Shown: positions 33,053-45,725, numbered from the stretch's first letter. The stretch: DNA of 64,000 nt from Eubacteriales bacterium (GCA_030524455.1 JAUNGT010000014.1:1-64000); one strand, 5' to 3'. Notes: generated by a model not told the origin, from the sequence alone. Numbers and translations: made by a program.

Positions 33053-33409
33053 ATGGAATATGTGAACGCGTTTTGGGTGGGGGGACTGATCTGCGCGCTG
33101 GTGCAGGTGCTGATGGAAAAGACGAAGCTGATGCCCGGACGGATCATGGTGCTGCTGGTGTGCAGCGGGGCGGTTCTGAGCTTTCTGGGAGTCTATGAGC
33201 CCTTTCGGGAATTTGCCGGGGCGGGTGCCGGCGTGCCGCTTCTTGGCTTCGGAAACGTGCTGATGAAGGGCGTGAAGGAGGCGGTGGAGAAGGAGGGCTT
33301 TCTGGGGCTTTTTTCGGGCGGCTTTGGCGCCGGGGCGGTCGGAACCTCGGCGGCCCTGATCTTTGGGTACCTGGCCAGCCTGATCTTTAATCCGAAGATG
33401 AAAAAGTAA
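33053..33409 (+). CDS. spoVAE: stage V sporulation protein AE
   Basis: 118 residues from ATG 33053 (GGGAGG upstream; the longer frame to 33011 has no site). The sequence follows SpoVAE closely: EYVNAFWVGGLICALVQVLM, KTKLMPGRIMVLLVCSGAVL, FAGAGAGVPLLGFGNVLMKG, and the C-terminal GYLASLIF helix. SpoVA proteins form the inner-membrane channel that loads Ca-dipicolinic acid into the forespore and releases it at germination. Normally spoVAC and spoVAD sit beside spoVAE; here neither is adjacent, so this is a detached or extra copy. Confidence 0.9.
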   Translation: MEYVNAFWVGGLICALVQVLMEKTKLMPGRIMVLLVCSGAVLSFLGVYEPFREFAGAGAGVPLLGFGNVLMKGVKEAVEKEGFLGLFSGGFGAGAVGTSAALIFGYLASLIFNPKMKK

Positions 33410-33528
33410 AGTCCGAAAGTCCGGCGGAAGCGTTAGGACAGGTGTTATGGCAGGAACGGTTATTTTCTCCGCGGGTATTTCCAAAATGCTCCCGGTCTGA
33501 TATAGTTGGCGCAGGAGGTTTTTGCGGT

Positions 33529-34020
33529 ATGACGGCATTTCAGATCAGAGAGCTTAAAAATTTTATGGGGAAGCTGCTGGCGGGGGATTGTTTTGACTCG
33601 TTTTTGCTGGAGGAGGCTTCTGTGTCGGCGGCGGTGACCTATCAGATCGACGGACGGGTCAACCGGGATTTCTTTGAGGGAAACGGGGAGGAGTGTCCCG
33701 ACGAGTTTATTCCCTGGAGCAGCGTGAGGGGAATCTGCTATGATATGATCAAGGGAAGGCGTACGCCTGTGCGGTTTAAGTTTGTGCTGCACCTGATGCC
33801 CGCTTATGTGCCGGGAGTGATGAAGGGGGCCGATCCCTCCCTGGATCCCGGACAGGTGAAGGCGCTGGTGCTCACCGTCCACTATGACGGAGGCACAATC
33901 CGGCTGACGACGGGCACCGCCTTTTCCAGCTTCGTTCCGGACAGGACGCTGGATGCCCAGTGGGATAAAACCATGCGCCAGTTCCTTTCCAAAAAAGGGA
34001 TTTCTTATACGGAAAATTAA
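33529..34020 (+). CDS. DUF5721-like protein of unknown function
   Basis: ATG 33529 follows GGAGGTTTTTGCGGT; upstream in-frame codons are not preceded by a site. The 163-residue soluble protein (ELKNFMGKLLAGDCFDSFLL at the start, later CYDMIKGRRTPVRFKFVLHL and IRLTTGTAFSSFVPDRTLDA) resembles DUF5721 of Lachnospiraceae. It has no membrane segment and no recognisable catalytic motif. The neighbourhood (spoVAE upstream, rpmE downstream) gives no firm hint. Confidence 0.65.
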   Translation: MTAFQIRELKNFMGKLLAGDCFDSFLLEEASVSAAVTYQIDGRVNRDFFEGNGEECPDEFIPWSSVRGICYDMIKGRRTPVRFKFVLHLMPAYVPGVMKGADPSLDPGQVKALVLTVHYDGGTIRLTTGTAFSSFVPDRTLDAQWDKTMRQFLSKKGISYTEN

Positions 34021-34028
34021 AAAAATCC

Positions 34029-34057
34029 TTGCATCATGATTGAATTTGTGCTATGCT
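34029..34057 (+). promoter_or_regulatory. vegetative promoter for rpmE
   Basis: -35 TTGCAT (34029-34034), 17-bp spacer, -10 TATGCT (34052-34057). About 95 bases of leader separate it from the rpmE ATG; the leader contains a GC-rich patch (GCGCGCAGCCGCCCGCAGGG) that may fold. Confidence 0.6.
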
Positions 34058-34157
34058 AAGTGAGCTGTTCGGAGATTACTGCGCGCAGCCGCCCGCAGGG
34101 GCGTCGTGGATGAGAACAAAAACAGGAAATCAATAACATAGAACGAGGTGAAAGCAC

Positions 34158-34364
34158 ATGAAAGAGGGAATCCATCCTAATTACTACCAGGCAACCGTAA
34201 CTTGCAACTGCGGCAACACATTCGTGACCGGTTCTACGAAACCCGAGATTCACGTTGAGGTCTGCTCCAAGTGCCATTCATTCTACACGGGCCAGCAGAA
34301 GGCTGCACAGGCGCGCGGACGTATCGATAAGTTCAACCGCAAATACGGTGTGGAAAGCAAATAA
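34158..34364 (+). CDS. rpmE: 50S ribosomal protein L31
   Basis: L31 sits in the central protuberance of the large subunit and bridges to the small one. The 68-residue protein is the zinc-binding (C+) form with CNC near residue 16 and CSKC near 36 ([20 protein letters not shown], then [16 protein letters not shown]). ATG 34158 follows GAGGTGAAAGCAC. It has its own promoter and a strong terminator. Firms with a second, zinc-free L31 use the pair in zinc stress; no second copy is in this window. Confidence 0.98.
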   Translation: MKEGIHPNYYQATVTCNCGNTFVTGSTKPEIHVEVCSKCHSFYTGQQKAAQARGRIDKFNRKYGVESK

Positions 34365-34372
34365 GAAATGCG

Positions 34373-34408
34373 AAAGGTTGAGGTTTTTCACAAATCTCAA
34401 CCTTTTTT
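34373..34408 (+). terminator. intrinsic terminator after rpmE
   Basis: AAAGGTTGAG (34373-34382) pairs with CTCAACCTTT (34396-34405), followed by T to 34408. It stands 18 bases before the DUF1385 start, so that gene must rely on read-through or a hidden promoter. Confidence 0.85.
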
Positions 34409-34426
34409 ATACAAAAAGGAACAACC

Positions 34427-35404
34427 ATGAGCAAAAAAAGGAAGAGATGCTATTCCGGGATCGGCGGGCAGGCGGTGCTGGAGGGCGTGATGATGAAAAA
34501 TCAGGACCGTTATGCGGTGGCAGTGCGCAAGCCGGACGGCTCCATAGAGATTAAGAAGGAAGAGTACAGAGGAATCTGGGGCAACAGCAAGGTGACGAAG
34601 CTTCCGTTTCTGCGCGGGATTTTCAGTTTTCTGGATTCTCTGGTGCTGGGGATGAGCACGCTGACCTGGTCGGCGCAGTTTTTTGAGGAGGAGGACTCCA
34701 AGGAGGAGAACCGGCGGACGGCGAAGGATCAAAAGCCGAAGAAGGCTTCCGACGGCAGCGGCGAGAAGGCCATGATGGGAGCGACGGTGGCGTTCTCCAT
34801 CCTGATGGCGGTGGCGATTTTTATCGCGCTGCCCTATTTCCTGAGTACCCTGTTTTCCAGATATATTCTGAACGCGTCGCTGCTGGCGATTCTGGAGGGG
34901 GTTCTGCGGCTGCTCATTTTTGTGGGCTATGTGGCGGCGATTTCTGCGATGAAGGATATTCGCCGGGTGTACATGTACCACGGAGCGGAGCACAAGTGCA
35001 TTAACTGTATCGAGCGGGGGCGGGAGCTGACCGTAAAAAATGTGCGCAGAAGCTCCCGTCTGCACAAGCGCTGCGGCACCAGCTTTCTGCTGTTTGTGAT
35101 GCTGGTCAGCGTGGTGCTGTTTCTGTTTATCCGCGTACCCAATCCGGCGGCCAGGCTGGGGCTGCGCATCCTGCTGGTGCCGGTGATCGCGGGGATTTCC
35201 TATGAGCTGATCCGCCTGGCGGGCAGGAGCGATAACCTGTTTGTGCGCATCATTTCCGCGCCGGGGATGTGGCTCCAGCACCTGACCACGAAGGAGCCGG
35301 ACGACTCCATGATTGAGGTGGGTATCGCCTCGGTGGAGGCAGTGTTTGACTGGAAGGCGTATCTGCGGGAAAACTTTGGCTATGAAGAGGATAGCGATCA
35401 ATGA
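34427..35404 (+). CDS. DUF1385 (YqhQ-like) membrane protein
   Basis: 325 residues, with the family opening GIGGQAVLEGVMMKNQDRYA, then helices (FSILMAVAIFIALPYFLSTL, LRLLIFVGYVAAISAM) and the conserved HGAEHKCINCIERGRELTV and RSSRLHKRCGTSFLLFV patches, a His/Cys-rich arrangement. DUF1385 genes stand next to prmC and prfA across Clostridia, yet the function is unknown. Its stop overlaps the prmC start (ATGA at 35401), so they are translationally coupled. Confidence 0.9.
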   Translation: MSKKRKRCYSGIGGQAVLEGVMMKNQDRYAVAVRKPDGSIEIKKEEYRGIWGNSKVTKLPFLRGIFSFLDSLVLGMSTLTWSAQFFEEEDSKEENRRTAKDQKPKKASDGSGEKAMMGATVAFSILMAVAIFIALPYFLSTLFSRYILNASLLAILEGVLRLLIFVGYVAAISAMKDIRRVYMYHGAEHKCINCIERGRELTVKNVRRSSRLHKRCGTSFLLFVMLVSVVLFLFIRVPNPAARLGLRILLVPVIAGISYELIRLAGRSDNLFVRIISAPGMWLQHLTTKEPDDSMIEVGIASVEAVFDWKAYLRENFGYEEDSDQ

Positions 35405-36249
35405 CCTACCGGGATTTATACGAAGCGGGAAAACGGCAGCTTGACAGTGCCGGCGTGGCGGAGGCTGCGCTGGATGCCAGGCTGCTTCTGGAATATGTCT
35501 GTCATACCGGACGCAATGACCTTTTGGTCCACGGGGAGCAGCCGGTGGAGGAGGCGCGGGAAAAAGAGTACCGCAGCCTGATCGAAAGAAGGGCGCAGCG
35601 CATCCCGCTGCAGCAGCTGACCGGGGAGCAGGAGTTTATGGGCCTGACTTTTTTGGTAGATGAGCATGTGCTGATCCCCCGCCAGGACACGGAGGTTCTG
35701 GTGGAGGAGGTCATGAAGGAGCTTCATGACGGTTTTCGCATCCTGGATCTGTGCACCGGCTCCGGCTGTATCCTGTTGAGTCTTCTGCATTATTCCAACG
35801 GCTGCAGCGGCGTGGGGACGGATTTGATGCATGATGCCTTGGATATTGCAAGAAAAAATGCAGAACGGCTGGGAGAGGAAAACGCCGTCTTTGTGCAGGG
35901 AGATCTGTTTTCCGGCGTGGAGGGAAGGTTTGAGATCATTGTGTCCAATCCGCCCTACATCCCGACCGATGTGATCCCCACACTGATGGACGAGGTGCGG
36001 CTTCACGAGCCGCTGACGGCGCTGGACGGCGGAGCGGACGGACTGGATTTTTACCGGAGGATCGCGAGGGAGGCAAAGGCGCATCTGTGCGGCGGCGGAC
36101 AGCTTTTTTTGGAGATCGGCTATGACCAGGGGGAGGCGGTGACGCGTCTTCTGGAAAAGGAGGGATACCGGGACATAAGCTGCACGCAGGATTTTGCGGG
36201 GCTTGACCGGGTGGTCTGCGGCACGCTTTACACGGCAGAGCTTTCGTGA
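35401..36249 (+). CDS. prmC: release factor glutamine methyltransferase PrmC
   Basis: PrmC N5-methylates the Gln of the GGQ motif in RF1 and RF2, which speeds peptide release. The 282-residue protein has the N-terminal helical substrate-binding domain ([20 protein letters not shown]), [27 protein letters not shown], the SAM-binding [16 protein letters not shown] and catalytic [10 protein letters not shown]. The order DUF1385-prmC-prfA puts the modifier beside its target RF1, and RF2 (4441) is also in this window. Confidence 0.97.
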   Translation: MTYRDLYEAGKRQLDSAGVAEAALDARLLLEYVCHTGRNDLLVHGEQPVEEAREKEYRSLIERRAQRIPLQQLTGEQEFMGLTFLVDEHVLIPRQDTEVLVEEVMKELHDGFRILDLCTGSGCILLSLLHYSNGCSGVGTDLMHDALDIARKNAERLGEENAVFVQGDLFSGVEGRFEIIVSNPPYIPTDVIPTLMDEVRLHEPLTALDGGADGLDFYRRIAREAKAHLCGGGQLFLEIGYDQGEAVTRLLEKEGYRDISCTQDFAGLDRVVCGTLYTAELS

Positions 36250-36271
36250 CGGACAAGGGAAAGGTGAAAAT

Positions 36272-37354
36272 ATGTTTGATAAATTGGAAGATCTTTTGAT
36301 CCGGTTTGAGGAGATCATGGGCGAGCTGAACGAACCGGACGTGACGGCAAACCAGGCCCGTTTCCGGGCGCTGATGAAGGAGCAGAGCGACCTTTCGCCT
36401 ATCGTGGAGGCGTATCGGGAATATAAAAAATGTCGTCAGGACGAGGCGGACAGCCTGTCTTTGCTGGAGGAGGAGAATGATCCCGACATGCGGGAAATGC
36501 TCAAGGAGGAGCTTTCCTCCGCCCGGGAGCGGGTGCAGGAGCTGGAGCAGCGGCTGAAGATCCTTCTGCTTCCCAAGGATCCCAACGATGAGAAAAATGT
36601 AATTGTGGAGATCCGGGCGGGCGCCGGCGGCGATGAGGCGGCGCTTTTTGCGGCGGAAATCTACCGGATGTACGTCCGCTATGCGGAACGCCAGCGCTGG
36701 AGAGTGGAAACCATGGATGTGGAGGAAATCGGCATCGGCGGAATGAAGTATGTGAGCTTCATGATTTCCGGCCAGGGGGCCTACTCCCGTTTAAAATATG
36801 AGAGCGGCGTCCATCGGGTGCAGCGCGTGCCGGAGACGGAGAGCGGAGGCCGCATCCATACCTCGACGATTACGGTGGCTATCATGCCGGAGGTGGAGGA
36901 TTTTGACGTTCAGATTGATTTGAACGACTGTAAATTCGATGTGTTCAGAGCCTCCGGAAACGGAGGACAGTGTGTCAACACGACGGATTCCGCAGTGCGC
37001 CTGACCCATATCCCCACGGGAATCGTGATCTCCTGCCAGGATGAGAAAAGCCAGTTAAAGAACAAGGATAAGGCGCTGAAGGTGCTGCGCGCAAAGCTGT
37101 ATGACCTGGAACAGCAGAAGCGCCACGACGAGGAGGCGGAGCTGCGCCGCAGCCAGGTGGGAACCGGCGACCGTTCCGAGAAGATCCGAACCTACAATTT
37201 CCCGCAGGGCAGGGTGACGGATCACCGGATCAAGCTGACGCTGTACAAAATTGACGCGATCATGGACGGCGATATTCAGGAGCTGATCGACAACCTGACC
37301 GCGGCAGACCAGGCGGCAAAGCTGCTGAAGCTGAACCAGAGAGAAAGCGCCTGA
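36272..37354 (+). CDS. prfA: peptide chain release factor 1
   Basis: RF1 reads UAA and UAG. The 360-residue protein starts [16 protein letters not shown] at ATG 36272 (AAAGGTGAAAAT upstream; the open frame extends back into prmC but has no site). Visible are the codon-reading PxT tripeptide in [19 protein letters not shown] and the GGQ loop ([19 protein letters not shown]). Length is standard. It is the last gene of the DUF1385-prmC-prfA operon, closed by a long hairpin. Confidence 0.97.
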   Translation: MFDKLEDLLIRFEEIMGELNEPDVTANQARFRALMKEQSDLSPIVEAYREYKKCRQDEADSLSLLEEENDPDMREMLKEELSSARERVQELEQRLKILLLPKDPNDEKNVIVEIRAGAGGDEAALFAAEIYRMYVRYAERQRWRVETMDVEEIGIGGMKYVSFMISGQGAYSRLKYESGVHRVQRVPETESGGRIHTSTITVAIMPEVEDFDVQIDLNDCKFDVFRASGNGGQCVNTTDSAVRLTHIPTGIVISCQDEKSQLKNKDKALKVLRAKLYDLEQQKRHDEEAELRRSQVGTGDRSEKIRTYNFPQGRVTDHRIKLTLYKIDAIMDGDIQELIDNLTAADQAAKLLKLNQRESA

Positions 37355-37374
37355 GCTCAAATCGGGATAGAATA

Positions 37375-37415
37375 GAGGATGGGATTGTGAAATTTTCACA
37401 AATATTCCCATCCTC
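37375..37415 (+). terminator. hairpin after prfA
   Basis: GAGGATGGGA (37375-37384) pairs with TCCCATCCTC (37406-37415); an inner stem TTGTGAAA/TTTCACAA extends it. No T-run follows, so it may be a terminator of modest strength or an mRNA-stabilising end. Confidence 0.55.
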
Positions 37416-37507
37416 ATTCTGCCAAACCGCCAAACTTATATTTCCCCCATTGACATCAGCTCCCCGATATGATACCTTCTTCCCAGAAATAAACGAATGA
37501 TCTCTTC

Positions 37508-37539
37508 AGGCTTGTGACTGTCCGGCAGGCAAGCTCCTG
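37508..37539 (+). promoter_or_regulatory. RAT antiterminator sequence for a LicT/BglG-type protein
   Basis: The sequence fits the ribonucleic antiterminator consensus of the BglG/SacY/LicT group: AGG-C-TTG-TGA-CTG ... CAG-G-CAAG-CT-CCT. The outer pairs AGG/CCT, then CTTG/CAAG, then CTG/CAG form the bent hairpin that the antiterminator dimer binds. A T-run (37588-37594) about 50 bases on could end an overlapping terminator, although the competing stem (AAGCTCCT with AGAGGTCTT) is imperfect. It lies upstream of the licT-type gene, as in the E. coli bgl operon. Confidence 0.65.
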
Positions 37540-37695
37540 ATAGCCCCTTTCCCCAGGGAAAGTCCGCTACCACGACGAAGAGGTCTTATTTTTTTGCCTA
37601 TCTATGAGCCGGGCATCTTCGCTCTGATCGGACGGGATGGAAAGCTTGCTTTCCAGATCGTCTGGTCAGGAGCGGAGATATGCGGCGACAGCCGC

Positions 37696-37727
37696 CAAGC
37701 CTCGGAAAGTTTACTTTCCGAGGCTTG
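37696..37727 (+). repeat. 14-bp perfect hairpin in the licT leader
   Basis: CAAGCCTCGGAAAG (37696-37709) and its complement (37714-37727) are separated by only TTTA. The right arm is also the first 14 bases of the tandem 39-bp repeat that follows. A smaller hairpin (TGGAAAGC/GCTTTCCA) lies at 37638-37655 and uses the same GGAAAG/CTTTCC core. Confidence 0.8.
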
Positions 37728-37791
37728 CCCCGGCGGAGTAACGGGGAGCAAGCTTTCCGAGGCTTGCCCCGGCGGAGCAACGGGGAGCAAT
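37714..37791 (+). repeat. two tandem 39-bp repeats in the licT leader
   Basis: Copies at 37714-37752 and 37753-37791 differ at two positions. Each starts with CTTTCCGAGGCTTG and contains CCCCG ... CGGGG. They fill the gap between the RAT/T-run and the licT ribosome-binding site and are also open in the licT frame upstream of its start, but this coding reading is probably accidental. Confidence 0.8.
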
Positions 37792-37818
37792 GGAAAACTG
37801 TCAGCCAAGGGAGATGAC

Positions 37819-42089
<4,271 letters not shown>

Positions 42090-42119
42090 AACGGAAGCAT
42101 TGTATTTTAAAGAAAAATC

Positions 42120-42162
42120 CGCTATACTGGGACACAGCAAAGCCCGGTATAGCGTTTTTTTT
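42120..42162 (+). terminator. terminator of the beta-glucoside operon
   Basis: A 12-bp stem (CGCTATACTGGG 42120-42131 with 42143-42154, one T-G pair) and eight T's (42155-42162). Confidence 0.92.
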
Positions 42163-42215
42163 GAGCGATACGCCCTGCAGGCTTTGCAGGGTAACGGACA
42201 AATGGAGGAATGAAG

Positions 42216-43487
42216 ATGGATGAATGGATGATAACAAGACAGATGCTTCAGTTTATAGAGGAAAGCCCCACGGCCTTTCATGCGGCCGCAAACGCGGAAA
42301 AGCTTTTGCGGGAAGAGGGCTTTGTCCGTCTGGAAAAGGACAGTGAGCTGCGGCCCGGCGGGCGCTTTTACGCGATGCAAAACGGCTCCGCCCTGATTGC
42401 GGTGAAGCTGCCGGAGGGACAGGGAAAGGGCGTCCGGATTGTGGCCAGCCACAGCGATTCGCCCTGCTTTAAGCTCAAGGAGACGCCGGAGATTCGGGTG
42501 GAAGGAAAGTATGTGAAGCTCAATACGGAAAAATACGGCGGGATGATTCTGAGCACCTGGCTGGACCGTCCGCTGTCCGTGGCGGGCCGCATTTTTGTGA
42601 AGGAGGAGGATGGCTCCGTAGCCTGCCGCCTGGTGGACCTCAAAAAGGATCTGCTCGTGATCCCCAATGTGGCGATTCATTTTAACCGGGAAATCAACGA
42701 GGGCTACAAATACAATCCGCAGACAGATCTGGCGCCCCTGATGGGAACCGACCAGGAACTGAATCTGACGGAGCTGTGCGCGCATGAGCTTGGCGTCCCG
42801 GCAAAATCCGTGCTGGGAAGCGACTTGTATGTCTATAACAGGGACAAGGGACGGATCATGGGGGCGGACGATTCCCTGATCGGTTCCCCGAGGCTGGACG
42901 ATCTGCAGTGCGCCTACTCCACACTGCGGGGCTTTCTGGCCTCCCGGCCGAAGGAGTATGTCGCGGTGTACGCGCTTTTTGACAACGAGGAGGTGGGCAG
43001 CGGCACAAAGCAGGGGGCGGATTCCACTTTCCTGGAGGAGATGCTGGAGATCGTGCTGGAGGCGCTGGGCGTTTCGGAGAGCACGGCAGAAAAACGGGCC
43101 TTTTTACAGAACAGCTTCCTTTTGTCTGCGGACAACGGGCACGCGGTGCATCCCAACCATCCGGAAAAGAGCGATCCCACCAACCGTCCCTGCTTAAACG
43201 GCGGCGTGGTGCTCAAATACAACGGCAGCCAGAAGTATACCACGGACGGCTATTCCGCGGCAGTGGTGCGGGATATCTGCCGCACCTGGCAAATCCCGCT
43301 GCAGACCTTTGCCAACCGCTCCGATATCCCGGGCGGCTCCACGCTGGGGAATATTTCCACGGCTCACGTCTCCATTCCCTCCGCGGATGTGGGGCTGGCG
43401 CAGCTGGCGATGCACTCGGCTTTCGAGACGGCAGGCGTGAAGGATACGGCGGCCATGGAAGCGCTGGCGGAACATATTTTTTGCTAA
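42216..43487 (+). CDS. M18-family aminopeptidase
   Basis: A dinuclear-metal exopeptidase, usually preferring N-terminal Asp or Glu, in peptide turnover. ATG 42216 lies 7 bases after GGAGG (ATG 42210 is too close). 423 residues with M18 hallmarks: the first-metal His in VASHSDSPCFKLK, LDRPLSVAGRI, LDDLQCAYSTLRGF, the DNEEVGSGTKQGA catalytic and metal motif, SADNGHAVHPNHPEKSDP and the late STAHVSIPSADVGLAQLAMH. The hairpin CCCTGCAGG-CTTTGCAGGG just ahead of the gene may affect its mRNA. Confidence 0.94.
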   Translation: MDEWMITRQMLQFIEESPTAFHAAANAEKLLREEGFVRLEKDSELRPGGRFYAMQNGSALIAVKLPEGQGKGVRIVASHSDSPCFKLKETPEIRVEGKYVKLNTEKYGGMILSTWLDRPLSVAGRIFVKEEDGSVACRLVDLKKDLLVIPNVAIHFNREINEGYKYNPQTDLAPLMGTDQELNLTELCAHELGVPAKSVLGSDLYVYNRDKGRIMGADDSLIGSPRLDDLQCAYSTLRGFLASRPKEYVAVYALFDNEEVGSGTKQGADSTFLEEMLEIVLEALGVSESTAEKRAFLQNSFLLSADNGHAVHPNHPEKSDPTNRPCLNGGVVLKYNGSQKYTTDGYSAAVVRDICRTWQIPLQTFANRSDIPGGSTLGNISTAHVSIPSADVGLAQLAMHSAFETAGVKDTAAMEALAEHIFC

Positions 43488-43502
43488 AAAGTTGAAAGCT
43501 TC

Positions 43503-43531
43503 TTGCGATATTGATAGACAGAATGTATAAT
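43503..43531 (+). promoter_or_regulatory. vegetative promoter ahead of the PRTase-like gene
   Basis: -35 TTGCGA (43503-43508), 17-bp spacer, -10 TATAAT (43526-43531). The transcription start would fall within the left arm of the terminator hairpin that follows directly. Confidence 0.7.
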
Positions 43532-43534
43532 AAT

Positions 43535-43574
43535 AGACAGGTGAACGGCAGAATTCATCTGTCTGTTATTTTTT
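43535..43574 (+). terminator. intrinsic terminator / possible attenuator
   Basis: An 11-bp stem (43535-43545 with 43554-43564, one G-T pair), then GTTATTTTTTTATTTTT. It ends transcripts of the M18 gene. Because the promoter for the next gene lies just upstream, transcripts of that gene must start at or in this hairpin. Confidence 0.75.
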
Positions 43575-43622
43575 TATTTTTCCTGCCCTGCAGAGCAGGG
43601 GAGCGGAAGGAAGGGGCTGCGT

Positions 43623-44264
43623 ATGGAAAATAAGGTGATGAAGTTTTATTCAAAGGCGGGGAACAACATTATTCTGAGGGCGATTCCGGGGCATTTTGCC
43701 ACCAGTCATTCCCACATCAATTATTATGTGGATATGACCGGCTTAAAGACGAGGCGCAGCGAGGCGGCTGCGGTGGCGAAGGCATTTGTGCAGCGGTTTC
43801 CGGTGGACACAGTGGTGGACACGATCGTCTGCATGGACGGCAGCGAGGTGATCGGCGCTTATATGGCGGAGGAGCTGGAGCGCGGGAATTTCCCCAACCA
43901 GAATCTGCATCACACGGTTTATGTGGTGACGCCGGAATTCAACATCAACAACCAGATGCTGTTTCGGGACAATCTGGTGAATGCGATCAAGGGCAAAAAT
44001 ATCGTGCTTTTGATGGCGACGGCGACCACGGGCCTGACGATCAGCCGCAGTCTGGAGTGCATCGATTATTACGGAGGCAACGTGCGTCAGATCTGCTGCG
44101 TATTTTCAGCGATCGGGCAGATCAACGGGCAGCCGGTGGAGAGCATTTTTACGACGGAGGACGTGCCCGGCTATCAGGCGTATGAAGCGTATGCCTGCCC
44201 GTACTGCAAGAACCGGCAGAAGCTGGACGCGATGGTGAACGGATACGGATATTCCAAGCTTTAA
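43623..44264 (+). CDS. orotate phosphoribosyltransferase-like protein
   Basis: 213 residues of the type I phosphoribosyltransferase fold. The PRPP-binding region reads KNIVLLMATATTGLTISRSL in place of the usual acidic PRPP loop (two Asp or Glu followed by TTGxT): the acidic pair is replaced by Ala-Thr but TTGLT is kept. A FATSHSHINYYVDMTGLKTR segment near the start resembles the OPRT N-terminus, and the C-terminal CPYCKNRQKLD has a zinc-ribbon look. The usual substrate and PRPP-handling residues may therefore be altered, and enzyme activity is uncertain. ATG 43623 is weakly preceded by GGAAGG. Confidence 0.75.
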   Translation: MENKVMKFYSKAGNNIILRAIPGHFATSHSHINYYVDMTGLKTRRSEAAAVAKAFVQRFPVDTVVDTIVCMDGSEVIGAYMAEELERGNFPNQNLHHTVYVVTPEFNINNQMLFRDNLVNAIKGKNIVLLMATATTGLTISRSLECIDYYGGNVRQICCVFSAIGQINGQPVESIFTTEDVPGYQAYEAYACPYCKNRQKLDAMVNGYGYSKL

Positions 44265-44342
44265 GCCGGTCTGTCCTGCATCCGGGAACATTCCGGGCGG
44301 TGTAAAATTTTTCGGTAAAAAGCGAAAAGGGAGAGCGGCAGA

Positions 44343-45707
44343 ATGAAAGGCACAGGGAAAGGCACCGCAAAGCAGACGGGCGGCGGGATTTTGATGACGG
44401 AGGGGAGTATCTGGAAAACGATCCTGTTTTTTTCCGTGCCTCTGATTTTGGGAAATCTTCTGCAGCAGATGTACAACACGGCGGATTCCATCATTGTGGG
44501 GAATGTGGTGGGCAGCAACGCGCTGGCGGCGGTGGGCTCCAGCACGGCCCTGATCAATTTGCTGATCGCCTTCAGCCAGGGCGCGGCGGTGGGGGCCGGC
44601 GTAGTGGTGTCGCAGTTTCTGGGGGCCCAAAACCGGGAGGGCGTGCAGGATGCGGTGCACACGGCGCTGTCCATCGCGGCGCTTTTGGGCGTGGCGCTTT
44701 CTGTGGCGGGAATCCTGCTTTCCCCGCAGCTTCTGGAGTGGATGCGCACGCCGGAGGAGGTCATGAAGGAGTCGGTGGCGTATCTTCGGATTTATTCCGC
44801 CGGACTGGTCTTTAATGTAATCTATAATATGGCGGCAGGTATCTTAAATGCGGTAGGAAATTCCAGGCGGTCGCTTCTGTATCTGGCCGTGGCGTCGGTG
44901 ACGAATATCGTGCTGGATCTGGTGCTGGTGGCAGGCCTTTCCATGGGCGTTGCCGGAGCGGCGGTGGCCACCGATATCAGCCAGGCGCTCTCCGGTTTTC
45001 TGACCATCCTGTTTTTGATCAGAGTGCCCCAGAGCTATCAGGTAAAGCTTGGGAGGCTCGGCATCAAAAAGGAGATGGCCGGCAAGATCGTGCGGGTAGG
45101 GTTGCCCACAGGCATTCAGAACATGGTGATTTCCTTCTCCAACGTGCTGGTGCAGTCCAGCGTGAACGGCTTCGGAGCCGCGGCGATGGCGGGCTTTGGC
45201 GCATACATGAAGGTGGACGGCTTTAATATCCTGCCGGTGATGAGCTTCAGCATGGCGGTGACGACCTTTACCGGGCAGAATATCGGTGCGGGGCGGACGG
45301 ACCGGGTGCAAAAGGGAATGTGGGTGACGATCCTGATGGGCTTTCTCTACACGGTGGCCACCGGCGCGCTGCTTCTGATTTTTTCCCGGTCCGTCATCGG
45401 CCTGTTCAGCAGGGACGCAGCGGTCATTGATTACGGCGTGCAGGCCATGAAATATTTCTGCCCGTTTTATTTTCTGCTCAGCATCATGCACGGACTGGCG
45501 GGGACAATCCGCGGCACCGGCAGGAGCGTGCCGCCCATGGTGATCCTGCTGGCCTCCCTGTGCGTGTTCCGGATTTTCTGGATCTGGCTCGTGCTGCCGC
45601 TGTTTCATACCATCGACGGCGTGTTCGTGCTCTATCCGGTTTCCTGGGCCGTGGGAGTGGTGCTGATGATCCTGTATGCCTGGAAAGGGAGATGGCTGAA
45701 CGGTTAA
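44343..45707 (+). CDS. MATE-family efflux transporter (second copy)
   Basis: 454 residues, about 12 helices, with MATE motifs FFSVPLILGNLLQQMYNTAD, VVGSNALAAVGSSTALINLL, GAAVGAGVVVSQFLGAQNRE and GLPTGIQNMVISFSNVLVQS. Such antiporters expel drugs or metabolites; the substrate is unknown. ATG 44343 follows AAAAGGGAGAGCGGCAG. It is more like the NorM/DinF-type clade of Clostridia than the copy at 7025, and the two are too different to be a recent duplication. Confidence 0.92.
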   Translation: MKGTGKGTAKQTGGGILMTEGSIWKTILFFSVPLILGNLLQQMYNTADSIIVGNVVGSNALAAVGSSTALINLLIAFSQGAAVGAGVVVSQFLGAQNREGVQDAVHTALSIAALLGVALSVAGILLSPQLLEWMRTPEEVMKESVAYLRIYSAGLVFNVIYNMAAGILNAVGNSRRSLLYLAVASVTNIVLDLVLVAGLSMGVAGAAVATDISQALSGFLTILFLIRVPQSYQVKLGRLGIKKEMAGKIVRVGLPTGIQNMVISFSNVLVQSSVNGFGAAAMAGFGAYMKVDGFNILPVMSFSMAVTTFTGQNIGAGRTDRVQKGMWVTILMGFLYTVATGALLLIFSRSVIGLFSRDAAVIDYGVQAMKYFCPFYFLLSIMHGLAGTIRGTGRSVPPMVILLASLCVFRIFWIWLVLPLFHTIDGVFVLYPVSWAVGVVLMILYAWKGRWLNG

Positions 45708-45725
45708 AAAAAATAAAATTAGGGC

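Noticed and set aside
37714..37791. Tandem repeats as a CRISPR array
   Set aside because: The two copies are directly adjacent with no spacers and there are no cas genes in the window.
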